64,000 nucleotides of DNA from Termitomyces sp. T153 (Eukaryota > Basidiomycota > Agaricomycetes > Agaricales > Lyophyllaceae): NCBI GenBank assembly GCA_018296165.2, contig JACKQL020000004.1, forward strand, positions 1 to 64,000, in the 5' to 3' direction. The translations under genes and the position numbers were made by a program. The notes below the pieces were generated by a model. That model was not told the DNA's origin. It made no database searches and saw only the letters and a list, made by a program, of their open reading frames with translations. This document shows, piece by piece, positions 60,315-64,000 of this stretch. Position 1 is the stretch's first letter, and each line of letters opens with the position of its first letter.

Positions 60315-60923
60315 CTACACATTGCGCTTATGTCTGCGGGGCAGGTTAATGACGGTGGGTTCTAAATGCCCTTTGGGCTGTGCCCCACACTGCCACCCGA
60401 ACGTGATGCCACGCCTCTCGCGCAAAGTACGAGAAAGGCTGTGACCGTTGTCAGAAGGAGACGTGCGCGGGGAGAAAGGAGATGCGACGGGTGCCAAGAG
60501 CTTTTTACCACGTCCACCTCTCTTCATTGCGGGGGGTTGCAATTGCCCTTCAGGCTGCACATACCCCTTCAACAACTCCTCGATAATATGCGCGAAACGG
60601 ATAGAGAGTGCACTCCCATAAGGCTCACGAAGAGAGGCGGGAGGCGTGCAAGGGGAGGATAAAGGGGTAGGAATAGGGATGAATGCATCTGTAGCGGGAG
60701 CCCTGCGTCTGCGCGGGATGTTCATCACTGTCGGCTGCAGATGGCCTTTAGGCTGAACCAAAACCTGATCTACATTCTCCCCAGTGGGGGTACAAGGTCC
60801 GAGGTGGGTGAGCCATTTGACGCCACGCCGTTCGCGAAGGGTACGGGGATGGATTGGCGTACCTTTGTGGTCGGCGTAGGCTGGCGAGGGTGTGGTGGTG
60901 ATGGTCTTTTCAAATAGGGTCAT
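60315..60923 (-). CDS. Orphan modular repeat protein, copy 1
   Basis: 202 aa from a clear ATG. Module type 1: PAYADHKGTPIHPRTLRERR, then HLGPCTPTGENVDQVLVQPK and GHLQPTVMNIPRRRRAPAT. Module type 2: SLREPYGSALSIRFAHIIEE and LLKGYVQPEGQLQPPAMKRG. It ends with a shortened return of type 1 (RTLRERRGITFGW, QPKGHLEPTVINLPRR). Each module ends in a basic, nuclear-signal-like patch. No known domain. It has a paralogue 1.46 kb away in the same orientation with a conserved upstream region. Whether it makes protein is unknown, but preservation of the same frame in both copies argues for coding. Confidence 0.5.
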   Translation of the reverse strand: MTLFEKTITTTPSPAYADHKGTPIHPRTLRERRGVKWLTHLGPCTPTGENVDQVLVQPKGHLQPTVMNIPRRRRAPATDAFIPIPTPLSSPCTPPASLREPYGSALSIRFAHIIEELLKGYVQPEGQLQPPAMKRGGRGKKLLAPVASPFSPRTSPSDNGHSLSRTLRERRGITFGWQCGAQPKGHLEPTVINLPRRHKRNV

Positions 60924-61095
60924 CTTTGTGAATAGTGATGGTAGTGGTTGGTGATCAGGTGTGTTTGGATATCAGGGGCAAAATGGACGGAGAGTGCGTA
61001 GATTTATGTACACTGTGGCGCTTGCTGATGTAATAAAGACTCCGATTTAACCTCAGGGAGCCCCTTTTTGCCCTTATGAAATGAGACGCAGTGAA
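60924..61095. repeat. Conserved upstream region of orphan gene copy 1
   Basis: About 170 bp strongly similar to 62386-62560. Shared runs include TTTATGTACACTGTGGCGC, GCTGATGTAATAAAGACTCC, AGCCCCTTTTTGCCCTTATG and AAATGAGACGCAGTGAA. Likely promoter/5' UTR duplicated together with the gene, or terminal DNA of a mobile unit. Confidence 0.75.
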
Positions 61096-61473
61096 AAGGA
61101 GCAAATAAAAAAGGGGTCATAAGCTGCTTTATTCTTCCCATGCAAGTTGGACTAAGTAGACGTCGCGGGCTCATGAATAGAAAGATCAATGGTGGATGAA
61201 TATCGTATATTTCCCTTGGGAGATAGGTATCATGCAACATCAGCCGCTAATACTACGTGATCAGATGAATGGACCATTGGAAACAGAGATACCATAAATA
61301 TGAACAGATCACACGAGTTTAAAATTTGGAAAAACGATAATTATATTGGTCAACTCAACTACGCGATTCAGCAGTCTTACTAGGTTTAGGAGTTATAAAG
61401 GGCATGTCAACGAAAGACTGGACACGGATATATCAAAGATCCATGCACTTTGCACTTGTGTCACCGGGGGAGG

Positions 61474-62385
61474 TTAAGAACAGTGAGTTTTGAATGCCCT
61501 TTGAGTCATAGTCCACAGCTTCTTAGGCCATTCGAACGTGATACCATGCCTCTTACCGATGTAAGGGGAGGGTGCTAGTTGCTGTTTGCCAAGTCCACCT
61601 CTCCTCATCACGGGAGGCTGTAATTGCCCTACAGGCCGCACATACCCTTTTAGCAACTCCTCTATAATATGCTCGAGGTGAATCGAAAGATTCCTACGAT
61701 GCTCACGAAGAGAGGGGGGGGGCTTGCAAGGGAACAGTAAAGTAGGTTTAGGCTTGGCCGTAGTAGGCGTCCTGCACATGCGCCTGCGTGAGATATTCAT
61801 CACTATGGGTCGCAGCTCCACTGACCGCTGATCAACATTGCCCCCAGCAAGCATGGGCGCGGCCGTAGCGTGCGCCCTGCGCTTGCGCGGGACATTCGAG
61901 GGCATCGCTGGAGGTTGCAAGTGCGTTCGAGGCTGCACCAACCCCTGATAGGCATTCCTGCCAGTGAGCGTACAAGGCTTGACATGATTGAACTGTTTGA
62001 TGCCGTGCTGTTCGTGAAGGGTACAGGGATGGGTTTGCGTACCTTTCTGGTTGGCATATGCTGGCGAGGGGGGGTTGTAGGGGGAGTGTGGAGTGATGGT
62101 CGTACAGGGGAATGATAAAGGGGTAGGTATAGCAGTGGGTGCGGCCGTAGCGGGCGCCCCGCGCTTGCGCGAAATGTTCGGCATGATGACTGTTGCTTGC
62201 AAATGCCCTTCAGGCTGCATAAATCTCTCATCAGCACTCCACAGAGCGAGCGGGCAAGGTTCGAGATGAGTGAACCTTTTTACGTTACGCCGTTCGCGAA
62301 GGGTACGGGGATGGATTTGCGTACCTTTCTGGTCGGCGTGGGCTGGCGAGGGTGTGGTAGTGATGGTATTTTTGATTAGGGTCAT
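61474..62385 (-). CDS. Orphan modular repeat protein, copy 2
   Basis: 303 aa from a clear ATG, beginning MTLIKNTITTTPSPAHADQK (copy 1: MTLFEKTITTTPSPAYADHK). It carries two full type-1 modules (PAHADQKGTQIHPRTLRERR and PAYANQKGTQTHPCTLHEQH, each followed by a Q-P-x-H-L-Q element and a basic patch), a partial third (NVDQRSVELRPIVMNISRRR) and the type-2 module (NLSIHLEHIIEELLKGYVRP). Module spacing is about 92 codons at the DNA level (276 bp). The C-terminus differs from copy 1. Function unknown. Confidence 0.5.
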   Translation of the reverse strand: MTLIKNTITTTPSPAHADQKGTQIHPRTLRERRNVKRFTHLEPCPLALWSADERFMQPEGHLQATVIMPNISRKRGAPATAAPTAIPTPLSFPCTTITPHSPYNPPSPAYANQKGTQTHPCTLHEQHGIKQFNHVKPCTLTGRNAYQGLVQPRTHLQPPAMPSNVPRKRRAHATAAPMLAGGNVDQRSVELRPIVMNISRRRMCRTPTTAKPKPTLLFPCKPPPSLREHRRNLSIHLEHIIEELLKGYVRPVGQLQPPVMRRGGLGKQQLAPSPYIGKRHGITFEWPKKLWTMTQRAFKTHCS

Positions 62386-62560
62386 TGTGTTGTGAGTGAT
62401 GGTAGTGGTTAGTGGTCAGATGTGTTTGGATTTCTGGGGCGAAATGTGCGAGAGAGTGCGTGAATTTATGTACACTGTGGCGCATGCTGATGTAATAAAG
62501 ACTCCGATTGAACTTCAGAGAGCCCCTTTTTGCCCTTATGAAATGAGACGCAGTGAAGAG
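62386..62560. repeat. Conserved upstream region of orphan gene copy 2
   Basis: Partner of 60924-61095; similarity stops near 62575, marking the edge of the tandem duplication. Confidence 0.75.
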
Positions 62561-62985
62561 GGGCGAATAAGTAGGAGGTTATATACCAGATTATTGACAA
62601 AGTTGAGACCTGCCCCTAAAGCCAACATTGGTTTTATCCCTTCCAACCGACCCGGGGTCCGATCCGGCGTGTAGGATGGATGGATGGATGATTGGATGGT
62701 TTACTTTATACGCTTATATGTCGTAGGTGTAACAGGACAGCCATTTTGGGAATTCACAATTAAATGGCATCTTCCTAGCAGCTTTCAGATAAAATAAAAA
62801 AAGCTTTCGCGAGTCGTAACAGTCAAATCACGTCAGCAAAGAAAATCTGTCAGAGAGAACAAGCCTGTCGATGGCCCTGCCGTCGATTACCCTCGTTATT
62901 TGGCCCAGCAGCCCCCTAGATTGTATAGAGCAATAGTACGAATCCGTTTGAAAGGATAGTACGGAGACTAGTGTAGCTATGTACT

Positions 62986-63600
62986 AATCTTGAAATTGTG
63001 TGATTAAAATAGAATGAGGACATCATCATAATCAAAATCTTGGTGGGCTTACTGAGGCAGCATGCATTAGTCCGCGGGAAGTTGCAAACGGGCCCCACCC
63101 ACGAAGCCTACTCTAACGGAGTCGGGTAAATCATCGATCAACAGTCTAATGCAAGCCACTAGCACTCGGATGGGTGGCTGTGACGATCTATTGAAGCGAT
63201 CGCAAATCCAGGGCCGGGGCTGGAATTCCTGGACCTAGGAATGCTATTTAGAGATGCCGATGCCATGAGAGCGCGATTCCAGGCGGGAGGATTGAAGACT
63301 TACGGGATCTGTATATCACTGTCACCAACTGCAAGAGAACGATTGTTCTGGCAGGAATCGACCTCGGCGATTTCGAGCATCCATCACTTCCAATTCTGAT
63401 TCCTGCAGTGCGTTATGTGCTCGGAAGTGGCTCATGGGGAGACAGAATTGATTCCGATGTGGAGGCATTCACTTCAGAGTTTAACGACATTATCACTTGA
63501 CCTGGCATTGCTCGTCAACGGGTTCGGGATAGTAAAGTCGGCACGTTGTGGTTGTCATCAAGTGTCATCTTGAGCGGCCCGTCAATGACAGATAGGGTTC
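62986..63600. repeat. Dispersed repeat, copy 2
   Basis: Partner of 57957-58662, same orientation, about 5 kb apart. Together they bracket the orphan gene pair and other repeat debris. Confidence 0.65.
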
Positions 63601-63756
63601 GTACCATTGGTGAGAGCGAAGATAGAGGAAAGTGTTAGAACACCGTGGACGTGACAGGTGTGAAGAGTACCGCGTACACAATTGACTGTGGCCACTACGG
63701 GCCACCAACTGCTTTGTCCGTCTATCTACATATACCGCCCACCACATACAAGCATC

Positions 63757-63930
63757 CTAGTCTCGTTTATACGTCTCTGGGGGTACGTTACTATACTTAC
63801 CTACACATACACCTATACTAACCACGTCTGTACCTAGATCGTTATACTTACATATCGTGTTTAGGTACATACAATCTAGTCTCGTTTATACGTCTCTGGG
63901 GATCGTTATACTTACATATCGTGTTTAGGT
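63757..63930. repeat. Short interspersed direct repeats at the window end
   Basis: CTAGTCTCGTTTATACGTCT recurs at 63757 and 63876; GATCGTTATACTTACATATC recurs at 63837 and 63901. Two unit types alternate, so this is the edge of a tandem array that may continue beyond the window. Confidence 0.7.
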
Positions 63931-64000
63931 GCTGCTCACACCTATACGTATCTGCTGCTAGTTGGCCAGGATTCCAACAGAAGGGACAGTCGAGAGTATT

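Overview
The window looks like nuclear DNA of a mushroom-forming basidiomycete (Agaricomycetes). The evidence is intron-dense genes with introns of about 45-65 nt (GTRNGY...YAG, with CTRAY-like branch sites), proteins of basidiomycete type (an SRPK-like kinase with HGD in place of HRD, a large F-box protein, a Ser/Thr-rich GPI protein) and a tyrosine-recombinase retrotransposon of the Ngaro type. Gene models were built by hand: splice sites were chosen so that reading frame and recognisable family motifs are kept, and every reported multi-exon CDS sums to a multiple of three.

Layout. 1-8.9 kb: gene-poor, with degenerate repeats, an isolated TPR-like exon and one mitochondrial-type gene (2319-3451, minus). 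8.9-11.3 kb: F-box protein. 12.0-12.4 kb: solo terminal remnant of a Ngaro-like element. 14.1-21.0 kb, all plus: GIT1-like MFS transporter (22 exons), complex I 49-kDa subunit NDUFS2 (14 exons, one of only 2 nt), SRPK-like kinase with altered catalytic residues. 22.5-29.9 kb, all minus: cofactor-independent phosphoglycerate mutase, a proline-rich Cys-cluster protein, an ATG27-like membrane protein. 32.9-43.7 kb, all plus: NIF3 family protein, TPX2-like spindle protein, enoyl-CoA hydratase/isomerase, mitochondrial protease ATP23, GPI-anchored Ser/Thr-rich protein. 47.0-53.6 kb: glutaredoxin and DPM3 with a complete Ngaro element of about 4.85 kb between them. 53.6-64 kb: gene-poor accessory DNA with old dispersed repeats and a tandem pair of orphan modular ORFs (minus).

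Most recognised genes are housekeeping: mitochondrial energy and proteostasis (NDUFS2, ATP23, possibly the 2319-3451 protein), glycolysis (iPGM), redox (glutaredoxin), ER glycosylation (DPM3), autophagy/trafficking (ATG27-like), spindle assembly (TPX2-like). They do not form a pathway cluster.

The most notable features are extreme microexons (2, 5, 7 and 10 nt) forced by conserved protein sequence, an apparent GC-AG intron in NIF3, the intact Ngaro with split direct repeats and an in-frame UAG between gag and pol, an intron-like segment bounded by its own direct repeats in the Ngaro terminus and in the diverged solo remnant, and the tandem orphan genes at 60-62 kb. No tRNA, rRNA or CRISPR array was found. 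The functional calls rest on motif recognition without database searches.
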